46,440 nucleotides of DNA, taken from CAZFMJ01 sp964520045. Its GTDB lineage: Bacteria > Elusimicrobiota > Elusimicrobia > Elusimicrobiales > CAZFMJ01. This document shows, in pieces, positions 8,095-15,982 of the stretch. How positions within the stretch are numbered: position 1 is the first letter of the stretch; each line of letters opens with the position of its first letter. The stretch lies in contig CAZFMJ010000014.1 in NCBI GenBank assembly GCA_964520045.1, positions 1 to 46,440 on the forward strand, in the 5' to 3' direction. The notes below the pieces were generated by a model that saw only the letters and a program-made list of their open reading frames with translations, was not told the origin of the DNA and did not search any database. Position numbers and translations under genes: made by a program.

Positions 8095-9270
8095 ATGCAT
8101 GCTTCATCAGCAAAGAATACGGTAGCTTTGATATACGGCTATGAGCCGTCGGGACATGCCTGCGCCGCGGGCGCACTCGGAAAGTGTTTTACCCGGCAGG
8201 GCTGGAAGCCGGTTTTTTTAAATCTTTCAAAAGACCTTTACCCGGTACTTGGGCCGATTGTGGCAAAAACCTATCTGAAAATTCTTCAAAAAGCTCCGGC
8301 TTTATGGGATTATCTTTATGATAATAAAAGCATCTCAAAAGCCACGATCGATTTACGCAAAGCGGCGCTGGCCTCAAAATCCCAAAAAATCATAAGCCGT
8401 ATAGCCGGACAAAATATAAACGCGGTGGTATGCACGCATGCCCTTGCCTGCGCTATTATTTCCGCGTCAAAACAGGCCGGGATAGAAATCCCCGTGTTTG
8501 CGGTTATAACGGATTTTACGGCGCATGCCTATTGGCCCTCAAAAGGCATAGAGAAATATTTCGTGCCCGACATGCGGACGCTGGGAGAACTGTCCCAAAA
8601 CGGAATTTCCGCGGGCGATATCCGCGTATCCGGGATCCCGATACGGGATGAATTTCTTTCCGCTCCCGATATTTATTCCGCGCGCATACGACTCGGGCTT
8701 TCCGCCCATATGCCGACCGCTATTATTTCCGGCGGCAGCAAGGGGCTCGGGAACATAGAAACACAGGTAAAAACACTTATGCCCCTTGCGGAAAAAATTC
8801 AGATAATAGTGCTTTGCGGCGAAAATAAAAATCTGAGCAAAAAACTGGGCAAAACCGCCGGCAGGCATAAACACATGCGGATATTAGGCTATAAAGACTC
8901 CATCGCGGATATTATGCCGGCTGCGGATATCATCATCGGCAAACCTGGCGGAGTGACTGTGGCAGAATCGCTTGCGCTGGGCAAGCCATGGATAATTTTT
9001 TCCCCGCTCCCGGGGCAGGAAGAACGCAACGCCCGCTACCTGCTGGAAAACGGAGCGGCGCAATCGGCGCAAAACGTAGAGCAGCTGCGCGATATTGCCC
9101 GGCATCTTCTCATCTCAAACGATACTGCGGTTAAAACCATGTCGGTCAATGCGGCAAAACTGGGAAAACCCAATGCGTGCCGCGAAATAGTTTCGGAAAT
9201 AATCAACCGCACAAATTCGCTAAACGCAGCGGATGCATTGCTCAGCTGTTGCGCCGCGAATGTAAATTAA
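8095..9270 (+). CDS. Diacylglycerol glycosyltransferase / MGDG synthase-like (GT28)
   Basis: A 391-residue glycosyltransferase of the MurG/MGDG-synthase group, which transfers a sugar from a nucleotide donor to a lipid. The N-terminal half starts with a Gly-Ser-Gly-like loop YGYEPSGHACAAGAL (about residues 13-27), matching the MGDG-synthase N-domain with its conserved GHxxAA. The segment VITDFTAHAYWPS (about 143-155) is typical. The C-terminal donor-binding half has GKPGGVTVAESLALGKP (about 282-298) and PLPGQEERNA (about 304-313). It probably makes a glycolipid for the membrane. It starts immediately after the island boundary, so island insertion may have separated it from its original upstream sequence. 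The substrate cannot be read from sequence. Confidence 0.85.
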   Translation: MHASSAKNTVALIYGYEPSGHACAAGALGKCFTRQGWKPVFLNLSKDLYPVLGPIVAKTYLKILQKAPALWDYLYDNKSISKATIDLRKAALASKSQKIISRIAGQNINAVVCTHALACAIISASKQAGIEIPVFAVITDFTAHAYWPSKGIEKYFVPDMRTLGELSQNGISAGDIRVSGIPIRDEFLSAPDIYSARIRLGLSAHMPTAIISGGSKGLGNIETQVKTLMPLAEKIQIIVLCGENKNLSKKLGKTAGRHKHMRILGYKDSIADIMPAADIIIGKPGGVTVAESLALGKPWIIFSPLPGQEERNARYLLENGAAQSAQNVEQLRDIARHLLISNDTAVKTMSVNAAKLGKPNACREIVSEIINRTNSLNAADALLSCCAANVN

Positions 9271-9301
9271 AATATACTATTACTCACAGGTGGACAGGAT
9301 T

Positions 9302-9446
9302 CAGAAGCCAGCCCCATTCCTTCCTCAGAAGCTGTGAGAATGGGTCAGTCCAAACTCACTGCCTTTTCCGCCTCTCCGCTTTTGGCGGAGGGCGAGATCC
9401 CGCCAAGTTGTGTGGCGGAAAGGTTTGTTTGGACAGAATTCAGAAT
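9302..9446. repeat. Composite REP-like element (B and A hairpins)
   Basis: Hairpin B is CCCATTC (9313-9319) with GAATGGG (9338-9344). Hairpin A is CCAAAC (9350-9355) with GTTTGG (9427-9432), split by a nested insert. Flanks CAGAAGCC on the left and GGACAGAATTCAGAAT on the right also flank the chain at 20833-21003 in the opposite orientation, so the repeated unit is longer than the hairpins. Confidence 0.8.
9367..9419. repeat. 53-bp palindromic element nested in a REP hairpin
   Basis: The segment interrupts the A-hairpin loop exactly between GCCTTT and AAGG, which are contiguous in uninterrupted copies. It begins with TCCGCC and ends with GGCGGA, perfect terminal inverted repeats, and contains CTCCGC-TTTTG-GCGGAG inside. 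A related element lies at 39108-39159. Confidence 0.75.
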
Positions 9447-9503
9447 AAGCTGCGACTTTTTACTTCTGGCTGCCTGAGTAGTTGCAATATAGTTAATTTA
9501 TCA

Positions 9504-9576
9504 CGGGGCGTAGCGCAGTTGGTAGCGCGCCTGGTTCGGGACCAGGAGGTCCAGGGTTCGAATCCCTGCGCCCCGA
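9504..9576 (+). tRNA. tRNA-Pro (anticodon CGG)
   Basis: The acceptor is CGGGGCG/CGCCCCG, with D stem GCGC/GCGC, anticodon stem CCTGG/CCAGG and loop TTCGGGA giving anticodon CGG. The T stem is CAGGG/CCCTG and the discriminator is A. C1-G72 fits tRNA-Pro. CCA is not encoded. A short T run follows and may end transcription. Confidence 0.95.
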
Positions 9577-9644
9577 TTTTTTACCTCTCCCTTGCGGTGT
9601 CAATAGTTGACCATTAAAATTATATTATAGTATTATTGCTAAAG

Positions 9645-9920
9645 ATGAGCGGACAAATCCGCAGACGAATATTGGTGCGCGGAAAAGTTCAGGGAGTGGG
9701 ATACAGATGGTTCGTGAGGGATACGGCGCGGAAACATTTCCTTACGGGCTGGGTGCGCAATAACACCGACGGGACGGTTGAAATGGAAGCGGAAGGAGAA
9801 ATAGGATCCCTTGATGCTTTTGCGTCCATGATTAAAGACGGCTGCAATTCGGCATTTGTCCGCGAAGTAACCTGCGAGGAAATTACGCCTCGCAAAGAGT
9901 CGGAATTCGCAATAATTTAA
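9645..9920 (+). CDS. acyP: Acylphosphatase
   Basis: A 91-residue small enzyme that hydrolyses acyl phosphates such as acetyl or carbamoyl phosphate. The two catalytic residues are visible: R21 in GKVQGVGYRWFV and N39 in GWVRNNTDGTVE. Length is normal for the family (about 90-100). I take the ATG at 9645; an in-frame TTG at 9636 would add three residues and has no better ribosome site. It is followed 22 bases later by the sigma factor gene and is probably co-transcribed with it. No specific pathway is indicated by the neighbours. Confidence 0.92.
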   Translation: MSGQIRRRILVRGKVQGVGYRWFVRDTARKHFLTGWVRNNTDGTVEMEAEGEIGSLDAFASMIKDGCNSAFVREVTCEEITPRKESEFAII

Positions 9921-9942
9921 TTCAAACAACAACTAAAAAAAT

Positions 9943-10941
9943 ATGACAGATTCCACAGATTCAGCGACGCAGTATTTCAAAAGCATGCATCAGGTGCTTA
10001 CTCCGGTAAACCGCGAAGAAATGCATGAACTATGGAAACGGGCAAAACGCGGAGACCGCAGGGCAAAGAAACGGATAATGGAATTAAATTTGAGGCTGGT
10101 GGTCCCTATCGCAAAGAAATACTACAGAACCGGCACGGACCTTATGGATATGATAGAGGAAGGCAATCTCGGACTTCTTCATGCGATAGACAAATTTGAC
10201 CCGAAGAAAGGCTACCGTTTCTCCACTTACGCCTCTTATTGGATTGAACAGTCCATAAGAAGAGCTATCGAAGAACAATCTAAAACGATACGAATACCGC
10301 CGCACGCATGGGAAGCTCTTCGAAAATGGCTTAAGCAATGGGATTACATGCACGGCAGATTGGGCAGGGATCCGACACTGGCGGAAATGGCGCGCAAAAT
10401 GCACTGGAGCGCGAGACAGGTCAGGGTAGCCATGGATGCCGCGGAAGTGGCCGGCGGGATAGGATCCATGGAAAATCCGCTGGGCGGAGAGGATGAAGAA
10501 ATAACGGTGGAAGATATCCTCCCTGAATCGGAAACACATTCTCCGGAAAATCTTATTTCAGTGCTTAAACTTCATGATGAACTTATCGACGCCCTGAAGG
10601 AAATAGGCGAAAGAGAAAAAATGATTCTAGAATTCCGCTACGGTTTGACGGGGCAGGGGCCTATGACATTAAACGACGTAGGCAAACAGCTCAAACTTTC
10701 AAGGGAAAGAATACGGCAGATAGAAGAAAGAGCGCTTCTGAGACTGCGCAGGGTCGCGGGGAAAATGGGACTTATAGAATTGAATAAACCCAGGTCTGTT
10801 TCTCCGAACATACAGCCCGGATGGAACGATCCGAAACCCAAAACAAATATTTTAGGCGAATCAATACCGACTAAACCTTATGTTCCGCGGGCTCAGCAAA
10901 AAAAGAATAAAACAAAAAGCAGAAACCATATAAGAAGTTAA
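9943..10941 (+). CDS. RNA polymerase sigma-70 factor (RpoD/RpoS type)
   Basis: A 332-residue sigma factor with regions 1.2, 2, 3 and 4 but no large region 1.1. Region 2 contains the core-binding helix LMDMIEEGNLGLLHAIDKFDPKKGYRFSTYASYWIEQ in pieces (about residues 66-103), the -10 recognition part. Region 3 follows (IPPHAWE...), and region 4 has the helix-turn-helix MTLNDVGKQLKLSRERIRQIEERAL (about 240-264) that reads the -35. The C-terminal 60 residues are proline and lysine rich. This could be the main sigma factor of a lineage with a short N-terminus or an RpoS-like alternative; length favours the second or a reduced primary factor. Confidence 0.9.
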   Translation: MTDSTDSATQYFKSMHQVLTPVNREEMHELWKRAKRGDRRAKKRIMELNLRLVVPIAKKYYRTGTDLMDMIEEGNLGLLHAIDKFDPKKGYRFSTYASYWIEQSIRRAIEEQSKTIRIPPHAWEALRKWLKQWDYMHGRLGRDPTLAEMARKMHWSARQVRVAMDAAEVAGGIGSMENPLGGEDEEITVEDILPESETHSPENLISVLKLHDELIDALKEIGEREKMILEFRYGLTGQGPMTLNDVGKQLKLSRERIRQIEERALLRLRRVAGKMGLIELNKPRSVSPNIQPGWNDPKPKTNILGESIPTKPYVPRAQQKKNKTKSRNHIRS

Positions 10942-10945
10942 AAAG

Positions 10946-11010
10946 TCACCAGTTGCCGGCGGCCCAAGTCACCAGATAGATACAGGAACTTGGAGACTGA
11001 AAACTGGTGA
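10946..11010. repeat. Nested inverted repeat
   Basis: TCACCAGTT (10946-10954) pairs with AACTGGTGA (11002-11010), and inside these CCAAGT pairs with ACTTGG. It lies between the sigma factor and apt, and may act as a transcript end or be a degenerate repeat. No T run follows. Confidence 0.5.
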
Positions 11011-11069
11011 TTCACGGCTGATTTAAAGACTAATACCGTTCAAAATAACAGCCTATCGTTGCAAAATAT

Positions 11070-11597
11070 ATGAATATATCGCCTGAAAAGTTTAAAAAAG
11101 TCATACGCGATGTTCCTGATTTCCCGAAAAAGGGCATAATCTTCAAAGATATAACCCCGCTTCTTGCCGACCATAAAATGTTCAGCGGTGTTATACACGC
11201 AATTTCGGAAAATTATAATGGGAAGAAAATATCCAAAGTGCTTGGGATTGAATCGCGCGGATTTCTTCTTGCGGCGCCGATTGCGCTCCGGCTTGGGGCG
11301 GGTTTAGTGCCTGTGAGGAAAAAAGGCAAACTGCCCTACAAAACCCTAACCGCCTCATATACTCTTGAATACGGCGCGGATTCGCTGGAAATACATGAAG
11401 ACGCTATTGTAAAGGGCGAGAATGTGCTCATAATAGACGACGTGCTGGCTACGGGAGGGACTTGCAGCGCCGTCTGCGAACTGGTAAAAAAAGCGAACGG
11501 AAATGTCGCCGGAATAGGAATGCTTATAGAACTTTCTTTCCTAAACGGAAGAGAGAAACTAAAGAATTATGATTTATTTTCGCTGATTACCTATTAG
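11070..11597 (+). CDS. apt: Adenine phosphoribosyltransferase
   Basis: A 175-residue purine salvage enzyme that joins adenine and PRPP to give AMP. It has the family opening (IRDVPDFPKKGIIFKDITPLL, about residues 12-32), the LGIESRGFL segment (about 59-67) and the PRPP-binding motif VLIIDDVLATGGT (about 119-131). Length is normal. The ATG has no Shine-Dalgarno site and the region upstream is short of promoter signals. The tRNA-Arg gene follows within 15 bases of the stop and may be read through from this gene. Confidence 0.96.
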   Translation: MNISPEKFKKVIRDVPDFPKKGIIFKDITPLLADHKMFSGVIHAISENYNGKKISKVLGIESRGFLLAAPIALRLGAGLVPVRKKGKLPYKTLTASYTLEYGADSLEIHEDAIVKGENVLIIDDVLATGGTCSAVCELVKKANGNVAGIGMLIELSFLNGREKLKNYDLFSLITY

Positions 11598-11611
11598 CGT
11601 CCTACCCCGTT

Positions 11612-11685
11612 GCCCCCGTAGCTCAACTGGATAGAGCTACTCCGTCCTAAGGAGAGGGTTGGTGGTTCGAGTCCGCCCGGGGGCG
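11612..11685 (+). tRNA. tRNA-Arg (anticodon CCT)
   Basis: The acceptor is GCCCCCG/CGGGGGC with discriminator G. The D stem is GCTC/GAGC, anticodon stem CTCC/GGAG with loop GTCCTAA (anticodon CCT), and T stem GGTGG/CCGCC. The outermost anticodon-stem pair is A-A, leaving four pairs. A REP-like pair starts two bases after the gene. Confidence 0.92.
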
Positions 11686-11686
11686 T

Positions 11687-11755
11687 CCCATTTATTCCTT
11701 AAAAGCTGTGAAAATGGGACAGTCCCAAACTCACTGCTTTTAAGGTTTGTTTGGG
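11687..11755. repeat. REP-like element, B then A hairpin
   Basis: The B unit spans 11687-11718 with arms CCCATT/AATGGG. The A unit spans 11724-11755 with arms CCCAAAC/GTTTGGG and the conserved loop CTCACTGCTTTTAAGG. The units are joined by ACAGT. It follows tRNA-Arg directly and could act as its terminator or stabiliser. Confidence 0.8.
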
Positions 11756-11798
11756 GCGTTGATTTACATTAATCTACATTATAGGAAGGTTTTAGAAA

Positions 11799-12548
11799 AT
11801 GGGAACCCAATGGGTACGGCAGGAAATTAAAAAAAATCCGCTTGCGGAATGGATAGACAAAAGAACGGCATGGATAAAGACGCACAGGGAAGCGTCAATT
11901 TCCGCGATAATACTTTTTTTTGCGGCGATATTGCTTTCATTTTACCTTTCAGTCAGATACTCTTCGATGAAAAATACCGCATGGGAAAAATTTTTCATAG
12001 CCCAGCAGTATAGCTATGACCCGGCCAAACTGCAGGATTGCATAACGCAATTACACGCTATACAAACAGCTTTTTCACGGACAGACGCCGCCGGATACAG
12101 CATACTTTTTGAGGGCGACCTATTCTACAAGCAGGGGCAGATGAAAGAAGCGATAGAGGCTTATAACAAACTTATTAAACAGGGCTCCCATGCTTCCATA
12201 ATCCCCTTTGCAATGTATTCTATCGGCAAATCCTATGAAGCCATGGATAAATGGCAGGAAGCGATAACGGCCGGCAGAGCATTTTTAGACAAATACCCCG
12301 ACCATTATCTTGCGCCTTTAGCGCATGATTCCATAGCGCGGTGTTTTGAAAAGTCAAATAATACAGCGGAAGCTAAATCCGCCTATGAAAAGATCGCCCT
12401 GCTGTTTCCGGACACTTCTTGGGCGCAAAAAGCGCAGCAAAAAATAAATTATTTTTCATATGCCGGCCAGACCAAATCTCAGCCTCCGTCCCAGCAGCAG
12501 CCGGGAACCAGCCCGTTGCCGCCGGCCTCCCAACCTCCGGGCAAGTGA
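11799..12548 (+). CDS. TPR membrane protein (YfgM/tol-pal-system-like)
   Basis: A 249-residue protein with a short cytoplasmic N-terminus, one membrane helix (about residues 36-56, IILFFAAILLSFYLSV) and a periplasmic domain of tetratricopeptide repeats (about 100-215). The repeats show the usual A..Y..G...EAI..Y..L pattern. The C-terminal 30 residues are rich in proline, serine and glutamine, probably disordered. The shape resembles YfgM, a periplasmic chaperone partner, but the match is on architecture only. It stands alone between repeat elements, with an AGGAAGG ribosome-binding site upstream of ATG 11799. Confidence 0.7.
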   Translation: MGTQWVRQEIKKNPLAEWIDKRTAWIKTHREASISAIILFFAAILLSFYLSVRYSSMKNTAWEKFFIAQQYSYDPAKLQDCITQLHAIQTAFSRTDAAGYSILFEGDLFYKQGQMKEAIEAYNKLIKQGSHASIIPFAMYSIGKSYEAMDKWQEAITAGRAFLDKYPDHYLAPLAHDSIARCFEKSNNTAEAKSAYEKIALLFPDTSWAQKAQQKINYFSYAGQTKSQPPSQQQPGTSPLPPASQPPGK

Positions 12549-12840
12549 ATACCCGCCGGTCACCAGTGATCCCGCTCAATCCGGTAGTTCTACGTAAACT
12601 TTGCACGAACCATCCGCCATTTTTTGCCAATCCACAACCGTTCAACATCTTTTCCCCCAGTTTTCAACAAGATTTCCACAGATATTTACACTATTGACAC
12701 CTAAATTGCTTTGTTATAGAATTATTATGCTCTGAAATAAGGGGGCGTCCCAAACAAACCTTAAAAGTAGTGAGTTTGGGACAGTCCCATTCTAAAACCT
12801 TTTTAAGGAAAGAATGGGGCGCCAGATTTAAAGCCCCTTA
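12549..12840. other. Intergenic region with REP pair
   Basis: No gene is visible. It holds a decayed GTCACCAG-type repeat near 12560 and an A-type hairpin (12749-12780) and a B-type hairpin (12786-12818) in reversed order, joined by ACAGT. The structured leader at 12841 follows directly. Confidence 0.6.
12749..12818. repeat. REP-like element, A then B hairpin
   Basis: Arms are CCCAAAC (12749-12755)/GTTTGGG (12774-12780), then CCCATTC (12786-12792)/GAATGGG (12812-12818). The orientation is the reverse complement of the copies at 11.7 kb. Confidence 0.8.
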
Positions 12841-12973
12841 AGGGATCGTAGGCCCCGGGGAATCGGGGCAAGGCCCATCCTCCCGATGTACATTGCGGTG
12901 TACATGCGAAGTTTTCGTAAAAATGAGGAAGAGCAAGTCACCCCGAAAGGGGGCTTACGTATAACATAAGGAG
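12841..12973 (+). promoter_or_regulatory. Structured 5' leader upstream of porin gene (candidate regulatory RNA)
   Basis: Several helices can be drawn: closing pair CGTA (12847-12850)/TACG (12956-12959); hairpin GCCCCG (12852-12857)/CGGGGC (12864-12869); helix TCCTC (12878-12882)/GAGGA (12925-12929) enclosing hairpins ATGTACA/TGTACAT (12886-12905) and CGAA/TTCG (12907-12917); and CCCC-GAAA-GGGG (12941-12952). A ribosome site AAGGAG (12968-12973) follows, ten bases before the ATG. The multi-helix layout resembles a riboswitch or leader, but I recognise no known class. Confidence 0.55.
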
Positions 12974-12982
12974 AAATAATAA

Positions 12983-14287
12983 ATGAAAAAAATAATAAGC
13001 TTAGGCTTAGCCCTGGCGTTCGCAGCATATGCGCTTCCGGCACAAGCCGAACTTCTGAAAAACCTGACGACTAAGGGCGAAATTGAGATACAGTCTCTGC
13101 ATATGCATAACCATGACCTCAATTCCAATGCCAATGACGAAATCAGCCAGGCTTTGACACGCGTGCTGTATGGCGCAAACTTTGACTTGGTTGACGATGT
13201 AAATGCACAGTTGAGCTTCTGCAAAGTTGACAGGCGCTATGGACAAGTAGGACAGACAGTAGCCGGTATCCAAGGCCTGATCGCAATAACAGAATCCAAC
13301 ATAACCCTAAAAAACATCTTCGGCCTTGAGCATAAGCTCGGCAGACAGTATTACGGAGAGCCGGGAGACCTTATTGTTTACTTCGGCCCCCTTCGGCATC
13401 CGTATACGCTCGGCATGGGCGTGGCCAGCCTTGACGCATGGAAAGGCACATGGACAAATGACAAATGGGTATTAACCGGCTTAATCGGCAAGACTGCTGA
13501 AGCAGTTGCGCAAAACACCAATGGAGACACAGACCTCTGGGGCTTAATCGGCAACTACAATATGTCGGAGCCTGCCAATATCACGGGCTATTGGTATAGA
13601 GCGGCCGCACAGAACCCGGCCAATCCTACAGCAGGAAATCCCAACAATCATCTTAATGTCATCGGAGCTAAAGTGACAGGCAAGATAGATAAATTCAACT
13701 ATAAAGGCGAACTTGCAATGAATACCGGTAATTCCGGTTTTGCAACCAACCTGAATTATACAGGCATGGGACTTTTGGCTAATATGGGTTATGACATGGA
13801 TATTGCATTGGGCGTATTGGGCTTTACCGGTGAATTCGCTCGTGGTTCGGGCGATGACAATGGAACCGACAAAGACAATGCTATCTTCATAGCCATAAAT
13901 TCAGATTACAGGCCCGGAATCATTTACGGCGGCTCCGGCTTGTTTGACCTCAACGGCCTAGGCGGATTCAGCTCCGGAATAGGCAACCTGACGACATGGA
14001 ACCTCGGAGCGAAATTCGCGCCGAAAGCTTACGAGAAGCTAACGCTCGGCCTGAAATTCTACAACTTCAGCTTCAGCGAGAACCCGGCCGCAGGCATAGA
14101 TACCCCGATAGGCTCTGAATGGGATCTCTGCGCCACATGGAAGCATTCGGAAAATGTTTCCGTTATGGGCTCGCTCGCTAAATTCGCAGCCGCGGAAGAT
14201 TCGTTTATAGCCAAGGCCATTCACACTGCGGGGATAAGACTTGATTCAGCAGTGCGCTATGGCGTTGACTTTATGGTGAAGTTTTGA
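12983..14287 (+). CDS. Outer-membrane beta-barrel protein (porin-like)
   Basis: A 434-residue outer-membrane protein. Residues 1-22 are a clean signal peptide ending ALPAQA. The mature part is rich in alternating polar and hydrophobic residues, Gly, Asn and aromatic residues, with the typical terminal phenylalanine (MVKF) recognised by the Bam complex. It likely forms a porin related to the alginate-export-like group, as does the gene at 14475. The substrate is unknown. A strong AAGGAG ribosome-binding site precedes the ATG, unlike most neighbours, and a long structured leader and a strong terminator frame it. High expression is likely. Confidence 0.8.
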   Translation: MKKIISLGLALAFAAYALPAQAELLKNLTTKGEIEIQSLHMHNHDLNSNANDEISQALTRVLYGANFDLVDDVNAQLSFCKVDRRYGQVGQTVAGIQGLIAITESNITLKNIFGLEHKLGRQYYGEPGDLIVYFGPLRHPYTLGMGVASLDAWKGTWTNDKWVLTGLIGKTAEAVAQNTNGDTDLWGLIGNYNMSEPANITGYWYRAAAQNPANPTAGNPNNHLNVIGAKVTGKIDKFNYKGELAMNTGNSGFATNLNYTGMGLLANMGYDMDIALGVLGFTGEFARGSGDDNGTDKDNAIFIAINSDYRPGIIYGGSGLFDLNGLGGFSSGIGNLTTWNLGAKFAPKAYEKLTLGLKFYNFSFSENPAAGIDTPIGSEWDLCATWKHSENVSVMGSLAKFAAAEDSFIAKAIHTAGIRLDSAVRYGVDFMVKF

Positions 14288-14312
14288 TTGTTCGCTCACG
14301 CTTAAATAAAAA

Positions 14313-14349
14313 AGAACCCTGCGCTGTTTCAGCGCAGGGTTCTTTTTTT
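14313..14349 (+). terminator. Rho-independent terminator
   Basis: AGAACCCTGCGCTG (14313-14326) pairs perfectly with CAGCGCAGGGTTCT (14330-14343) around a TTT loop, followed by seven T. It ends the porin transcript. This is the strongest terminator in the window. Confidence 0.95.
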
Positions 14350-14360
14350 GTACAATTCAG

Positions 14361-14400
14361 AGCAACAGCAAAAGAAGCAACGGAAGCAACATAAGCGACA
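14361..14400 (+). repeat. 9-bp-period (GCAACGGAA/GCAAAAGAA) repeat, non-coding copy
   Basis: The run AGCAACAGCAAAAGAAGCAA and onward has 9-base periodicity. The same sequence, reverse-complemented, forms the C-terminal tails of the HEAT protein (18487-18550) and the deoxynucleoside kinase (31613-31680). Here it lies in the spacer between terminator and next gene. Confidence 0.6.
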
Positions 14401-14474
14401 ACAGACAAAAGAATAAGGAGAAACAATTTTCAAAAAAGCGGAGCATATTTCAAAACAAGGCAGCCGCAAAATCA

Positions 14475-15809
14475 ATGAGATACATAAAACTGATATTTTT
14501 TATGCTTTCGTTTTTCTGTTCACTGCTTCCCAATATTCAGGCGGCTAAACTGGACATTTCATCGGATGTGCAGATGAAAATGATATCCTATAATAATTTG
14601 GATTTTCAGCCTTCCGCATCCGCCGGAAGCAAAAAATTCATCACACAGAACGCTTTGCTCGGCTTTGCCGTAAAAGGCATAAAACTTGAAAGGACAAAGG
14701 ATTCTTTCATCGACATAGCCGTAAGTCTTAATGCCGTCGGCGTGGCAGGCTCAACAACGGCCGTAAAACCTCCCTTTGAACAAATAGCCTCAAGATATCC
14801 GAATACCGCTTTTTATCCTTTCATACAGCAGGCCTATGTAAAACTCTACCACACTCTGCTGGAAAAAGATGTGATCATGACGATCGGCAGGCAGGCATTC
14901 AGACTCGGAAACGGATTACTGCTTTCGGATGACGGACTTGGTTTTACCGGCGCAAGAATTGAAATCCCCGCCCTTTGGAGTTCAATGAAAGGCGAAATAT
15001 TTTCATTCGAGCCCATATCCTCGCAGGGGCAGAATTCAGCCGGAAGCGCGAATGTATACGGCGCCTCTTTGGGACTGCCTCTGGAAGGACTCTGGCAGGC
15101 ATACACGGTTTTTGAAAACGATTACAATACCAAACAAACGCTTTCCATGCCGGTAAAAAAGGTTTTTAGGCAATTTTCAGGAGTGCGTTATACGATAAAC
15201 TACAATTATCTGGAATTTGACGGCGAAGCGGTATTTCAGGGCGGAAGCGCGGCCTTATCAACCCCCAACTCCGGAAATATAAAATTCGGCGGCTCGGCTT
15301 TCCTCATGCAGGCCAAGTGGGCGCAGCCCCTGGGCACAATGGGAACCGGCAAAGTGCGCATGACGGTAGGCCGCGGAAGCGGAGATAAAGCGGGGACGAC
15401 CAAAACAGACGAGGCCTTTTTCCCGAGATTCGGCCGAAGATACGAAGGAATAGAACGCTCAGGGTTCGGCAGTATTTTGGGCGCCACATTATATGACTGC
15501 CTTGCCACATCATCGACCCTAAGCGGCCTTCCCGGCTCGGCAAGCGGAATACAGATATTCGGAGCCGGCGTAACCATGCCTCCGTATAAAGGATTTATTT
15601 TTGATTTTGACTGGTATCTGCTTAAAGCGGACAGAGTAGCCGGCGGCGACAGAAACATAGGAACCGAAATCAATATTAAAGCCGCTTACCCGATGGGCGA
15701 TAAATTAAAAATACAGCTGGCATGGGGCATATTTAATCCCTCCGCCGTTTATTATTCCAAAAGCAAGGCCCCCTCCCTTCTATCAATTGAAACTACGGCA
15801 AGATTTTAA
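14475..15809 (+). CDS. Outer-membrane barrel protein, alginate-export-like
   Basis: A 444-residue outer-membrane protein with a signal peptide (about residues 1-23, ending NIQA). The mature chain has beta-barrel character. It includes the segment IGRQAFRLGNGLLL (about residues 136-149), which resembles the GRQ motif of the alginate-export/porin family, and it ends in phenylalanine. The transported compound is unknown. It stands 188 bases after the porin terminator, so has its own promoter, and is the second of two neighbouring barrel genes; both may serve nutrient uptake. No ribosome-binding site is evident near ATG 14475. Confidence 0.75.
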   Translation: MRYIKLIFFMLSFFCSLLPNIQAAKLDISSDVQMKMISYNNLDFQPSASAGSKKFITQNALLGFAVKGIKLERTKDSFIDIAVSLNAVGVAGSTTAVKPPFEQIASRYPNTAFYPFIQQAYVKLYHTLLEKDVIMTIGRQAFRLGNGLLLSDDGLGFTGARIEIPALWSSMKGEIFSFEPISSQGQNSAGSANVYGASLGLPLEGLWQAYTVFENDYNTKQTLSMPVKKVFRQFSGVRYTINYNYLEFDGEAVFQGGSAALSTPNSGNIKFGGSAFLMQAKWAQPLGTMGTGKVRMTVGRGSGDKAGTTKTDEAFFPRFGRRYEGIERSGFGSILGATLYDCLATSSTLSGLPGSASGIQIFGAGVTMPPYKGFIFDFDWYLLKADRVAGGDRNIGTEINIKAAYPMGDKLKIQLAWGIFNPSAVYYSKSKAPSLLSIETTARF

Positions 15810-15907
15810 CATCTTACATCACCGCACTCGCAATCACGCTTCCGCAAAAAAAGGGGGGGAATCCCCCTTTTCCGCCCGACGGAGAAACAGATTGTCCACA
15901 ATAGATA

Positions 15908-15952
15908 GACATATAGTTGACATATATGTGGCATATATTGTTTTATATGTCA
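15908..15952. promoter_or_regulatory. Operator-like repeat array and promoter
   Basis: GACATATA occurs at 15908-15915 and again at 15919-15926, exactly one helical turn (11 bp) apart, and its inverse TATATGTC at 15944-15951. TGACATATA and TATATGTCA form a 9-bp inverted repeat. ACATATATGT (15920-15929) is itself a palindrome. TTGACA (15917-15922) inside the array fits a -35 box, with a weak -10 near 15941. Occupancy would block the promoter. Confidence 0.55.
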
Positions 15953-15982
15953 TATATCTGTGCATAAACTAGGGGTGGTTCT

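Noticed and set aside
9177..9617. 146-codon plus frame across the tRNA-Pro(CGG) region
   Set aside because: It reads through REP hairpins and the tRNA gene and has no function.
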